DNA of 64,000 nt from Salvator merianae. Lineage: Eukaryota > Chordata > Lepidosauria > Squamata > Teiidae. A program made the position numbers and the translations under genes. Below, piece by piece: positions 22,901 to 32,062 of this stretch; the first letter of the stretch is position 1, and each line of letters begins with the position of its first letter. Below the pieces are notes generated by a model, which was not told the DNA's origin, made no database searches, and saw nothing but the letters and a program-made list of their open reading frames with translations. Where the stretch lies: NCBI GenBank assembly GCA_003586115.2, contig QVOM02000025.1:81628704-81692703 (forward strand), read 5' to 3'.

Positions 22901-23011
22901 AACTTTAAAAAAACTAAGATCCTGGCATCCTGTCCCATCATTTCCTGGCAAATAGAGGGAGAAGGAATGGAAGCACTATCAGATTTTACTTTCTTGTGCT
23001 CAAAGATCACT
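19920..23011 (+). mobile_element. RTE-BovB LINE, degenerate, split by an A-type MITE
   Basis: The element carries an APE-type endonuclease followed by a reverse transcriptase. Fragments in order: GTGTWNVRPMNQGKLDVVK (about 20080-20140), ELKWTGMGNFNSDDHHNYYC (about 20897-20960), 'IIGDWNAKV' (about 21275), SDEALQIAEERKKA and 'RYTHVNADFQRIARRDKRTF' (21740-21860), GRRMRDQIANIHW-type RT sequence (about 22430), 'MGVSDHLTCLMRNLY' (about 22580), then LNFKKTKILASCPIISWQI and LSDFTFLCSKIT to about 23010. These match the BovB polyprotein as I know it from cattle and squamates. Multiple stops and frameshifts make it inactive. Bases 20154-20877 belong to an inserted MITE. Confidence 0.85.
20154..20877. 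mobile_element. A-type MITE, copy A5 (724 bp, inserted in BovB)
   Basis: The terminal inverted repeats GGGCCTGTTTGCACTT / AAGTGCGAACAGGCCC are perfect or nearly so. Flanks are ATT (20151-20153) and ACT (20878-20880), a 3-bp duplication with one change. Removing the element and one flank copy returns the BovB endonuclease to an open frame. The interior is markedly GC-rich and holds a perfect palindrome with 23-bp arms and a 2-base loop (20394-20416, 20419-20441). A 180-aa plus-strand frame and a 138-aa frame through it show no homology I recognise. This is the longest A copy in the window. Confidence 0.85.
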
Positions 23012-23085
23012 GCAAATGTGGACTGTAGTTCAACATTACCTGGACAGCCACAGGTTGGCCACCTCTGGCATACTAGGAGAACCTA
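23012..23085. repeat. TTGTAGTC-type repeat relic at the BovB end
   Basis: BovB similarity stops near 23010, and the sequence becomes 'tgtggactgtagttcaacattacctggacagccacaggttggccacctctgg'. This recalls the end of the common 'ttgtagtccaacaacatctggagggccacaggttggccacc' repeat. Confidence 0.45.
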
Positions 23086-23394
23086 AATAGAACTTATGTC
23101 AAAGTTCCACTGAAATAAGTAGAAAACTATTGTTCAGTGGTGTCAATATACATGATCAGTGTACATGGACGAGGCATTCCTTAGGAAGACAGAAAAATGG
23201 ATAGGAAAGGAAGCAATGGAAATTACTTCCTCTGACATACTTGTGAGTAAACATATATAGGATCACATGGCCTGTTCTATTAATGGAAATTCTTTTATCT
23301 AAATTCCTTTGCGTTATGGATATATTTATGTCTCCTCAAATTCCTGCAAAACTGCTCCATCCAGACACTCAACACAGTTTCGAGGCATCCAGAC

Positions 23395-23850
23395 AGGGCC
23401 TTTAATGTGGGATTATGTCATGGTTATGTTGGGATTACCGCATGTATCTGTGGCGATCCCAACATAGCTGTGCGAAAAAGGGGTGAAATCCCATGGTATC
23501 CTATTCCAAGAAAAAAATGAACTCTTATCGTGCATTTTCCCGAATCGTGATATGGCCTTATTGTCTGGAAGCTTGCTTGTGTGATCCTTACTGAAGAAGA
23601 TGGCCCCTGCGCATGCTTGTGACTGAGTCCAAGGCGAAAAAAATGGCTGCTGCGCATGCGCAGGGGCTGGTGATTGCATACTTCTGGGTATTTGTGCCAT
23701 CAAAATGTTTGGAGCAAGTGTCCAGACAGGTAAGTGCCTGCGTTCCTCAACGATGTTGCCCTGCTGTCTGGGAGAGACGTCGAGAGGTAATTGTGAGATG
23801 CAAACAAACTCCTGTGTTTTCCCCCAGCCATCTGGAGGCAGCTTTTGTTG
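23395..23850. mobile_element. F-type dispersed repeat, copy F1, next to exon 3
   Basis: Co-linear similarity with 48911-49372. Shared blocks include GTTGGGATTACCGCATGTATCTGTGGCGATCCCAACATA (a hairpin, 23429-23467), 'aaatccca(t/g)g(g/a)tat', a GATGGC/GCGCATGC region, 'acttctgggtatttgtgccatcaaaatgtt', and 'gagagg/gacgagcaattg...gatg(c/t)aaac', ending in TCTGGAGGCAGCTT. It ends within about 80 bp of the SHROOM3 exon 3 donor. It is non-coding; the superfamily is not assigned. Confidence 0.65.
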
Positions 23851-23927
23851 GGGACCAAAGCATACAAGACAGAAGTACTGTTACAAGGTCAGAAGGGCTG
23901 AAATTTGTAGACATGTTGCCTCCTCAC

Positions 23928-24059
23928 CTGTTTTTTAGCCGCAGTTTAACTCCCTCTGGCCATGCTGTTTTGTCATACTGCAAGTCAGACCTGAGACACT
24001 CTGAGCGGATGGAGGGCGGAGGCGGAAGGTCTGCGAGCCCTTTTGCTGCACTAGTATCC
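23928..24059 (-). CDS. SHROOM3: SHROOM3 exon 3
   Basis: A 132-nt internal exon identified by its end, which encodes WPEGVKLRLKNR across the splice to exon 4. Human SHROOM3 has WSGGVKLRLKHR at the same place, as I recall. Minus-strand order: acceptor TTTTTTTTCTCTGTGCAG next to 24059, one base of a split codon, 43 open codons, two bases (AG) that join the A of exon 4 as arginine, then donor CAG|GTGAGG. The peptide begins DTSAAKGLADLPPPPSIRSE. DTSA parallels the human DTGAS, and the middle part is fast-evolving and proline-rich. This is the linker between the PDZ domain and the exon 4 RPHSWH block. Both boundaries are phase 2. PDZ exons are not in the window. Confidence 0.92.
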
Positions 24060-24201
24060 CTGCACAGAGAAAAAAAATCAAAGCACAATGCTTAATAGAG
24101 CTGTATTCATACCTCAGCAAGAAAGAAAATATAATGTATCCTATTAATGGTCATTTGAAAATATGGAACAAAGAAAAAGAGGCAAAACAGATCCAGAATA
24201 C

Positions 24202-24221
24202 AGGTAAGTGCAGAAAGGCCC
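24202..24221. mobile_element. Isolated MITE terminus fragment
   Basis: AGGTAAGTGCAGAAAGGCCC is a right-hand terminus of the C/B type with no partner visible on its left. It sits 11 bp before the complete B2 copy. Confidence 0.6.
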
Positions 24222-24232
24222 AAAGTATCAAT

Positions 24233-24412
24233 GGCCCTTTCTGCACTTGGCCTTTTTGTGGATTATATCCCAGGATAGGGACCTGCCACCCACATGCTAG
24301 TGCAAACTATGAAAAGTCTTACCCAGGGCCTACCTTAGCCTGCACTGGCATGCAGATGGCAGGTCCCTATTCTGAGACATAATCCTGAATAAAGCCCAGT
24401 GCAGAAAGGCCC
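24233..24412. mobile_element. B-type short foldback MITE, copy B2, AAT target duplication
   Basis: A complete 180-bp copy with termini GGCCCTTTCTGCACTTGG and CCCAGTGCAGAAAGGCCC, flanked by AAT on both sides (24230-24232 and 24413-24415). GGATTATATCCCAGGATAGG on the left mirrors the CTATTCTGAGACATAATCC type sequence on the right. It lies about 170 bp upstream of SHROOM3 exon 3 in gene orientation. Confidence 0.8.
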
Positions 24413-24487
24413 AATGAGAGGGCAAAAGAAAACTATCTGATGCCTGCCCTGTTTACCTACACACAGGAACTCCTACACCACACAACA

Positions 24488-24919
24488 GGCCTTTTCTCAC
24501 TTGATAGTAGTGAGTGTCAGGAACGCTCACTAGTCAAGTGCTTCTGCATTTTGTGGAGGACCTGGCACTTGGAAACAGACTACAGCTGCTCCCGATCGCT
24601 ACCTGCTGTGGAGCACAAAATCGTGCTCCACAGCTGTACCGAGAGCAGCCGGAATGCTCCCAGTACACTGCATTCGCACCTTCTTCTGGGGGCACATGCA
24701 GAGCGGCGCAGGCCACAATGCCAGCAGTCAGAAGTTTCCTGGCTGCTGTCATGGTGCAGGATGCCAGAAGGATGCCAGCATTCGCACTGCGAATGGTGTT
24801 ATCCTGCTCCCGGTCTGTTCTACAGCCCTGCAGGGCAGACAGTCACCACACTGAGAGGTCTGTTCCACTGCAGGACAGGATAATTATCCTGTTCTATAGT
24901 GGAAAGTGCGAACAGGCCC
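24488..24919. mobile_element. A-type foldback MITE, copy A6
   Basis: Termini AGGCCTTTTCTCACTTGA and GAAAGTGCGAACAGGCCC. The interior shows 'tgtggagcacaaaatcgtgctccacagctgta' (a short hairpin), 'cctggctgctgtcatgg' and 'gcattcgcactgcgaatg' themes, and a terminal inverted pair around CAGGACAGGATAATTATCCTGTTCTATAG. No coding capacity. Confidence 0.7.
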
Positions 24920-25229
24920 TAACTGCAGCAACCTAAGCCTGCAGTGAGTAATTATTTAGAATTAAACACTGTACTGATTAGTATTTACATCCCAGTTTAT
25001 CCCACCATAAAGCTTTTCTCCCAAACAAAGGCAAAAATCCTGTCGCAAAGGAAAATATTTATATTAGGTGGATTGTAGGGGATGAAGGAAGAAATGAGTA
25101 AAAACCATTAGAGTCTTTTCTTTCTTCCAGAACCAAATGACTCTAGAACTGCACGGTGCTTCCAGACGCCCAGAGAATTCAGCACTCCCCTTCCTCATGG
25201 AAAGCAGCCAGAATGGTGACTGGAAACAG

Positions 25230-25540
25230 GGAGCCTTTTTGCACCCTGCACCTTGGCATGGTTGAATCTGGCCATTCTAAGGTGTAACAGTCTCTGGAAC
25301 CAGGTTTCCAGCATTCACAGTGCAAATGCCACCTGTCCGCAATGCCACTGGCCATAGAAACATCCAGCCACTGCCATGGCGACCAGGGATACACAAGTGT
25401 GCAGCCGCAGTTGTAGCCTGCAGCACTGACACCAGGAAGTAGATGCAAATGCTGCATACCAAGAGCAGTCCAGCTGTTCCTAGTACAGCTGTGGACAACA
25501 ATTTTGTTGTCCATAGCTAGTAGCGATCGGGTCTATATTC
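25230..25540. mobile_element. A-type MITE, copy A7 (truncated)
   Basis: Starts near GAGCCTTTTTGCACC. Contains the A-family themes 'ccagcattcacagtgcaaatgcc', 'cagccactgccatggcgacc' and 'agctgtggacaacaattttgttgtccatagctagtagcgatcggg'. The right terminus is missing or eroded after about 25535. Confidence 0.6.
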
Positions 25541-26409
25541 CGGGATTGCACTGGGAGCACCGTGATCATGTCTGGCAAATCAGGTACAATTATGAAACAA
25601 TTATGGAGTTGTGACCCTGTCTGGATGTAGCCAATGACATTTTTTAGCCACTTTCCACTCCTGGTGAACTGCCTGCTGGGCATTTGGAAAAGAGATATAC
25701 CTAGAGGTGTTTATTGGTGACATCCATACTTTCTGCTCTCTTTGGCGGAGGGTACTACAATTAATTCCTAAAGGAGTGAACAAGGCATTAAAAATGGTGT
25801 ATTTATAGCAAACATCTTGCCGTGTCAGGCAGAGCTGCTTAGAGTGAAGCAATAATTTGCTAGCAGAAAGACACTGACAAAGATCAATCCAGAACAACGA
25901 GGAACAAAATAAAATGTAGCATAGGCGCTTTGCATCACTTGAGATGGACAATAATAACAGTGTACGTTCATATTCATTCCTTATAGCTTACTCCCAAATG
26001 AAACAAGTTTACATCCTCCACATCCTCACGTACAAGAACGAATAAATAAATAATAAGTATTTACAGCAATTCTCCTGCACCTGTATTCAAAATACTTGGT
26101 CTTCTTGGGCGAGATTAACAGAGCAAACAGGTGATCATTTCATGTATCTGATCATGCTTCTAAGGAAGGCTTAACCAGTTTCGTGTCCTCTTGCTTTGGC
26201 TGGGGTAAGAATACTATGCCATAACAACTGGAGTGCACCAGGTTGGGTAATGCTGCTCTGCATGATGGAATGGGAAGCCTGTCTCCTTTGTATTCAACAG
26301 AACTTCCTTTAAAATCCCTGTTGCGACAGAATACTCATTCATGCCTTGAACCAATGCATTTCTTCCAGCCTGATCTATCTCAGAATCCTACTGGAAGAGG
26401 AAATGAAAT

Positions 26410-26510
26410 GCTGCTGCACTACAACTCCCATAATTCCTTGCCATTACCCAGTCTTGTTGGGACTCACGGGAGCTGAAGTTCTGCAATATCCAAGGGCCTT
26501 ACAGCAAAAC
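26410..26510. repeat. TTGTAGTC-type DNA-transposon relic
   Basis: ACTACAACTCCCATAATTCC (about 26418-26437) with the inverted 'gggagctgaagttctgcaatatccaagggcc'. It looks like an old copy of the same common repeat as at 16625 and 23012. Confidence 0.45.
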
Positions 26511-26899
26511 AAGATAAAAATTGGGTGTGGGTGTGATGGAAAGCTGTCTAGGCCTTGTGTCTCTTGGTAGCACCATCTAAACTGGCTCTTTTCCATCAAT
26601 TATAACCTCAAAACCGAAGATACCAAAGACTTAAAACTGAAGATAAAACCTACTTCCAGTCCTTCCCAAATAAATAATCCACAATAATTCTTTAAAAAAA
26701 TGTAACTTGATAAGCCCACCTCCTTCAACAGCAACTTTCACAGGTTTTACCTCGGATTCAAGCAGTATTTTCTTACCTGCCAAGGAACGTCTAATATTTG
26801 TCAAAGGATCCCTGTAATTAGGGATGTGCAAAACTATCCAAAACAGCATTTCAAATAAACAAAGAGGTGGAGCACTTCCAAGTTGCAAGCTGACACTTT

Positions 26900-27332
26900 G
26901 GGCTTGTTCGCACTTTCTACTGTAGTACAGACTGGCAGCAGGACACCAGCATTTGCAGTGCAAATGCTGACATCCTGCTGGTGTCCTGCATCATGACGGT
27001 GGCCAGGAAGCTTCCAGCCACTGTCATGGCAACAGCAATGCCGCGTGACAGTGCAGGTGCACCACTCTGCGTTTGCACCCGGAAGCCAGTATTTTCAGGC
27101 TACTGCTTTACCGTATGCCTTTTACGTTCTGTTTTTTATTGTTGTAATCCGCCCTGCGACCTTCAGGTACAGAGCGGGACAAAAATGCAAATAAATAAAT
27201 AAAATAAATAAATACTGGGAGCAGTACAGCTGCTCCACAACAAGTAGTGAACGGAAGCAGCTGTAATCTGCTCCCGATCACCAGGGCCTCTGTGATCTCT
27301 GATGCTCACTAGTTGCAAGTGCAGAAAGGCCC
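26900..27332. mobile_element. A-type MITE, copy A8, with a nested LINE/SINE tail
   Basis: Termini GGGCTTGTTCGCACTTTC and AAGTGCAGAAAGGCCC. The interior has 'gcatttgcagtgcaaatgctg', 'ccaggaagcttccagccactgtcatggcaac' and 'gctgtaatctgctcccgatc'. Between about 27088 and 27215 an unrelated AT-rich segment ending in an AATAAATAAATAAA tail interrupts it. That segment is flanked by CCAGTATTTT and AAATACTGGGAG, a probable target duplication. Confidence 0.7.
27088..27215 (+). mobile_element. L2-related LINE/SINE 3' end nested in MITE A8
   Basis: 'ttgttgtaatccgccctgcgaccttcaggtacagagcgggac' followed by an (AAAT)n tail is the characteristic 3' end of reptile L2-related elements. It is inserted into the A8 MITE. 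Confidence 0.65.
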
Positions 27333-28479
27333 TTGGAAAAAGAGTTTTAAAAGCAAGCACACTCAACATAGTGACAGACAGTGCACTAAAAGAGAACCTG
27401 ACAAACAACTACATTTAATCTCACAGCAGGATTGCCCAATGGTTATGCCTATTTCAAATAGTGCTCCAAAACAGTTTTGCACATCCCTATTTGTAAGCAA
27501 TCCAAACACAAGTTCTGAGGTGCCATCTCAGGGTATATCTAGCAGTGGCCAATGCCATCAGGCTGCCCAAAGTCTGCATCCTAAAATATTTTCCTGCCAG
27601 GGCACAGGAGAAATATCAATCAATTTGTTTTCCAGGGAACAGTTCCCACCCTTACTGATCTTCTCCAGAAACCACTTTTTTGTGTTGCTTTTTTGTAAAC
27701 CACCTTATAGCAAAGAGAGATTATGCTGACCAGTCGAAGTCCCAGCTTTTCAGAGCAACACAAAAAAGCAAGAAAGGAAGAAGAGAAATCTGTGTAAGAG
27801 TGAGGAATACTGTCCCTTCATTGCTGTCACACCCAGAAGTGAAAAGAGTGCTGCTGACAGAATGCTAGCAGGACTGTTCTGTGTTTAAGGGGATTAGGGC
27901 TCAGGCGGCGTGCCATCCTATAAGGCTTTGGGATGCTTCAGATAGCTGAGATTCCATTCTACTGAGGGAAAGAAAGGGCAGCCTTCTTTATGGGCACCAA
28001 AACCCACCCGTCACCCTCACTCCTCCTTATCAGGCCCCTACATGCCAGGCAAAAAATTTTAAGCCATTGGGAAAGTACCAGCCCCCAGAAGCACCTTTTC
28101 CTTATTGGAAGGGGAAATGTCAAATCCCGCTTCAGCTGTTTGCCCTTTCCTCTAAATCTCATCCCACTTGGCTTTTTTTGCATTATGCGCACCACTTCTC
28201 TGCCTAAGCTGGGAAGCATGGCCTAGTTATGGGGCCATCCTGCACTTCTGGCTTGGGACTTCAAGGTCTTCTAGTGTGAGCAAAACGGCTCCCTAATCCA
28301 CTATAAAAGAGCAAAAAACAGGGTCCTAAACAGGAGGAGACGTTTGTGACTCAATAATGTCCCCCCACTTTACGCTTTAGCTCAGCTTTCACTCCAGAAT
28401 GTCGTGAGAATCTGTGATAAACTGAGAAAATTGATGGACAGGGCCTGCAGCGTTCTCTATACCTATCTCGACTCAGCCA

Positions 28480-28620
28480 AAATCCTCACTGCAACTTTGG
28501 GCAAATTCCTTCCTGTCACTCTAAACTACCACCCGGTGTTTTGTGAGGATAAAATGGGATAATCCCTCATATCCTTTAAACCCCTTGCAGGAAGAGGAGG
28601 ATTTTAAAAAGAAGTAAAGA
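28480..28620 (+). mobile_element. tRNA-derived SINE 3' part
   Basis: 'gcaactttgggcaaattccttcctgtcactctaa...ttttgtgaggataaaatgggataat...ccccttgcaggaagagg' resembles the body of the MIR/CORE-type SINE whose opposite-strand copy is at 54467-54645. The tRNA head is not visible. Confidence 0.5.
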
Positions 28621-29282
28621 ACCTTCTAAACTCCAAAATATGGATATAATAAAGCTAGACTGGTAGAGAGCAGTACAGAATTTGAAAAACTCCAATGCTC
28701 CTTAACACTGGAAATCGTAGTCTAAAAAAGGATGTCTTCCCCCACCCCACAACCAAGTCTCGGCACAAAAATACAGCCGGGCTTCTTTACAGCTCAGCAT
28801 TCCACCAATATAACTTATCTTGGCTTACCTGGTGCATGTTACAGCTCTACACGCAGTCAACACCTGCATCTGAGCCAAAGGAAAATGCACAAATAACCCC
28901 ATGTGAGAGGAACATGTACAGAACTTGCTTTCCCAAAAATATACAATTGTTCTGTTTAGAACATTCATTCCAGGGAAGAAATTAAGTCTTCTTTTTAATT
29001 GTACAAAACAATTTTATTTAAATGCTAACCTTGTTCTCTGTCTGGCATTAGGAATGAGATGGAATGCCGAATAATAAGCATTCTGCATGCCAAGTAATTA
29101 GCCCAATATTAAGTGTGATTAGAGGACAGATAATTAGAACTTGCATTCTTAGCATGAACTCAGTACAGGCAGAGGAAGCACAAATACACCGCAGCAGTTT
29201 CGGAAATGTACTACAAATGGTTTTTAGATGTAAACTGGACTATCAAACAATAACTGAGGGCATCCTTGTGCACAATATTTAT

Positions 29283-29730
29283 GGGCCTTTCTGCACTTAC
29301 CTGTGTAGGTCTGGATCTGTGGATCTGGATCAGGCAGGGGCTGGTCCCAATCCGTTCTGGGCCACCCCCGCGCCAGCCATGAAGCTTCTGAAAACTTCGG
29401 AACCAACCCTGATGGCCAGGAATGAAAGATCCTGGCTTCCGAGCCCCCGGGGAACCAATTTCGTCAACACGACAAGATACGCTGCCAAAATGGGTCCCCC
29501 ATGGTCTTAGTATCTCAGTAGACTTGATTATTCTACCAGTATTCTGGCCCAGAAGCAGACCAGGAGACCATTTTGGGCCTCCTGATCCTGAATACACTCC
29601 ATCTCCTGCAGACGGGGTGTACCAGAGGAGGCGGGGTCTTGTTAATCTGCACAAACATGCGGATGAAAGAGGGCCAAAAGAAGACTATGGTGCTGACTGA
29701 TCTGGATCTAAGGTAAGTGCAGAAAGTCCC
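29283..29730. mobile_element. C-type palindromic MITE, copy C3
   Basis: Termini GGGCCTTTCTGCACTTACC and GGTAAGTGCAGAAAGTCCC. The outer parts contain inverted GGATCTGGATC/GATCTGGATC themes and 'cctgatcctgaat'. The centre carries a 'gaacc(a)atttcg...ccaaaatgggtcccc' hairpin related to the one near 5984. Two overlapping open frames on opposite strands are explained by the foldback. The target duplication is not clear. Confidence 0.7.
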
Positions 29731-30540
29731 CCAAACCCAACCTTCTCTCCAAGGTCTCAGGTGGGTAACAGAAAAAAAGATAAAAAAACCCTAAAAAAGG
29801 TGTTTTAAAACAATAAATCCATTATCTAGAGAAAAATAAATATTCAAACCAAGAGTACAAACCTGCCAGCTGTACAACAGGATAGAGGGGCGTTTTTAGA
29901 ACCAAAGAGCAGTGTAGAAAGGTTTGTCTCCAATAAACTGCTAACATGAGGCCAGTCTTATACTAAGTAGACAACTCTCTTAATTATCTCTGAATTTTGC
30001 TCTGAAATGAACTGCCTGCAGAGTTCAGCAAAAATTAGTTCCAGTCCCATACAAAATGTGATATGGTTATGGGGGAAATTTGGGTTTCCTCAGGATTATC
30101 TCAATATGGCAGTTCCTTTTCTTTGTCCTAGGCCGCACCCCCACAATAGGGGATTACAGCTCCTTATTGGCATCCACCTCCAGAGATAAAGTGCAGAGTC
30201 CTCATACCATACAACTCCCCTGCTTTCTTCAGAGCAGGGGAACAAAAGTTCTCCAGTTTCAAAGATGCAACACAGACACATTTTTTGTTGCACTGGAAAT
30301 GACCCCAGAAGTCAGCCATTTTCAGCATGACAAAAATATTTCCAGGTGGCGGTAGCAGAACTAGGTTGCTCGTGCAACTGCAGCAGCAGAAACAGCTGAA
30401 GGTGACCAGTGCTCCCTTTTTCCTGCTCTGCAGGAAGGATTCTTCAGAGGGTGCTTGCTCTCTCACCATCAGAAGCACAAGGAAGATCTGGGGACACCCC
30501 AGGATGTGGCTGTCATAATTCCTGGGCCCTTCTTGGGTGT

Positions 30541-30740
30541 CCATCAGTGGCAGCTCATTGCTTTAAGAACGGGGGTTTGCAAGCTGTGGGAAGGGGAGAT
30601 CACTGGCTGCAAAACCATGCCCCTCCCCGGGTGGGTCTTGCAGCGGCCTGCTGCATGACTACAGAGCCCCCACAGCCAGCAATCTCCCCTTCCCGTGGCT
30701 TGCGAACCCCCGTTCTTAAAGCAACGAGCCATCGCTGGTG
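30541..30740. repeat. 200-bp foldback element (about 70-bp inverted arms)
   Basis: The left arm 30541-30609 (with TTGCTTTAAGAACGGGGGTT) and right arm 30671-30740 (with AACCCCCGTTCTTAAAGCAA) are near reverse complements around a 60-base loop. Mirrored peptides on the two strands come from this symmetry. The element family is not identified. Confidence 0.75.
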
Positions 30741-30849
30741 TCCATTAATCCTAGGATGGATGCGGCCTAGGTGTCTGGAGTGAAAACAGAAGATTTTGAT
30801 TCACTGCTTTTCTTTACCTTCAACATCTCCTCATCCTTCTTCACTCTTA

Positions 30850-30950
30850 CTCTTCTGTTTTTCTCCTTAATTTTAATGCTCTGTAAACCGCTGTGAAATG
30901 TTTAAAATAAAAAGCGATATACAAATGTCTTCAGTGAAAAAAATAAATCA
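30850..30950 (+). mobile_element. L2-related 3' tail
   Basis: 'ctctgtaaaccgctgtgaaatgtttaaaataaaaagcgatatacaaatg' followed by AAATAAAT-type sequence matches the 3' end consensus theme of L2-like reptile elements. Confidence 0.5.
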
Positions 30951-31127
30951 ATTATTTAAGGAGAATAAGAAGTAGTGTCTTGCCCTGAAGTTCTTGGTTC
31001 CTACCACCCTAAGGTAGCTTGCTGCAATGCCTGCTGGGTTAGGCCTCAGGCCAGATCCTTGACTAAAAGAGATAACTGGTGTATTGTCCCAGCCAGTATA
31101 GACCATATTGAAGTCTATGACAGAGAT

Positions 31128-31265
31128 AGGCTGCATCCCAACATTGCTTATTTTTTCTGCTATATTTGGATTTTCCGGAATAAAGCCAGGATACTCTGGA
31201 ATATCCATCCTTTATTCCAGAATATCCAAATATAGTGGAATAAATAAGGGATGCCTAGATGCGGC
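31128..31265. mobile_element. G-type short palindromic MITE, copy G1
   Basis: An almost fully self-complementary sequence. 'ttattttttctgctatatttggattttccggaataaagcc' on the left mirrors 'tttattccagaatatccaaatatagtggaataaataag' on the right. Outer ends are GGCTGCATCC and GGATGC(CTAGAT)GCGGCC. A paralogue is at 62336-62475. Confidence 0.7.
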
Positions 31266-32062
31266 CAAAGTTAAGGTACCACTGTGGCCACCACACAAAC
31301 AGTTGTATTCTCTGTCAGATTCCATTTATTTAAGATGGACTTGCTCAAGGGTTTTTCCCACTGGATTATGTCCAAGCCCGAATATTTTCTATCTGAGCTT
31401 ATGAAACTTGAGAAACGAGAGGTATTTTTGTTAAAAATAAATGGAAGCCTACGTTCTCAGAATTCCAGACTTTGCGCTGGGTTCCACGGTCAGATACGCA
31501 CAGCCCTATTCATAGCTGCGATTGCCAAGTGTTCATCCCTAAAAGAACAGACTAGCATTTGTCCTTCCTTTTAACACACAAAATAAGGCCTTCAGGAGTT
31601 ATTTCAGACTGAGTTATATCCTACTGACCCATCATGCCCCCCTCCATGTTGGCAACAGCATTTGAAATGTTTTTCTCTCTCGGCAGAGATCACTTCTGGC
31701 TGTTCTCTGTTATTTCTACCAGCAGCTTCCATTGTGCCTCTGGAATTTCATGCCACACACGTCTACCACATGCTGTACAAATACATTCTGTGGATGCTTT
31801 CTTGGGCTTAACTGTATGGACGTTAGCCCAGGATGTTAGGCTAAACTCTACTGAAATCAGTTAAGTACTTACGCTCTTCTGACTTCAGCAAGTCTTTCAG
31901 CTTAATGCTATTCAAGCCTCACCAAAAAACAGCTGTTCCAAGTTCAGTTGCGTAGAGTCACAGCTGTAGATACACCACCTCACTCTCTTTATACTGCAAC
32001 CAAACATTTCCGTTCTGCACCCAGAACTCCGTCAGCAGCCAAGCAAAAGCATACACACTCTT

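Larger units (their letters stand above)
9741..23927 (-). other. SHROOM3: SHROOM3 intron between exons 3 and 4
   Basis: A 14.2 kb phase-2 intron with donor GTGAGG next to 23928 and acceptor TTCCAG next to 9740. It contains the A-, B- and C-type MITEs, the L2 and BovB LINEs and the F1 repeat listed separately. Stretches without a recognised element are 9741-10236, 10755-12205 (AT-rich, no gene signal), 13002-13628, 15055-15579, 16706-17879 (a GT/CA-rich patch near 17211-17260), 18068-19129 and 23086-23394. Confidence 0.9.

Noticed and set aside
28821..28870. Possible 46-nt minus-strand mini-exon (acceptor-like TTTGGCTCAG, donor-like CACCAG|GTAAGC)
   Set aside because: The encoded peptide does not match any part of SHROOM3, and such splice-like pairs are expected by chance in 40 kb of intron. 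Transcript junctions would be needed.
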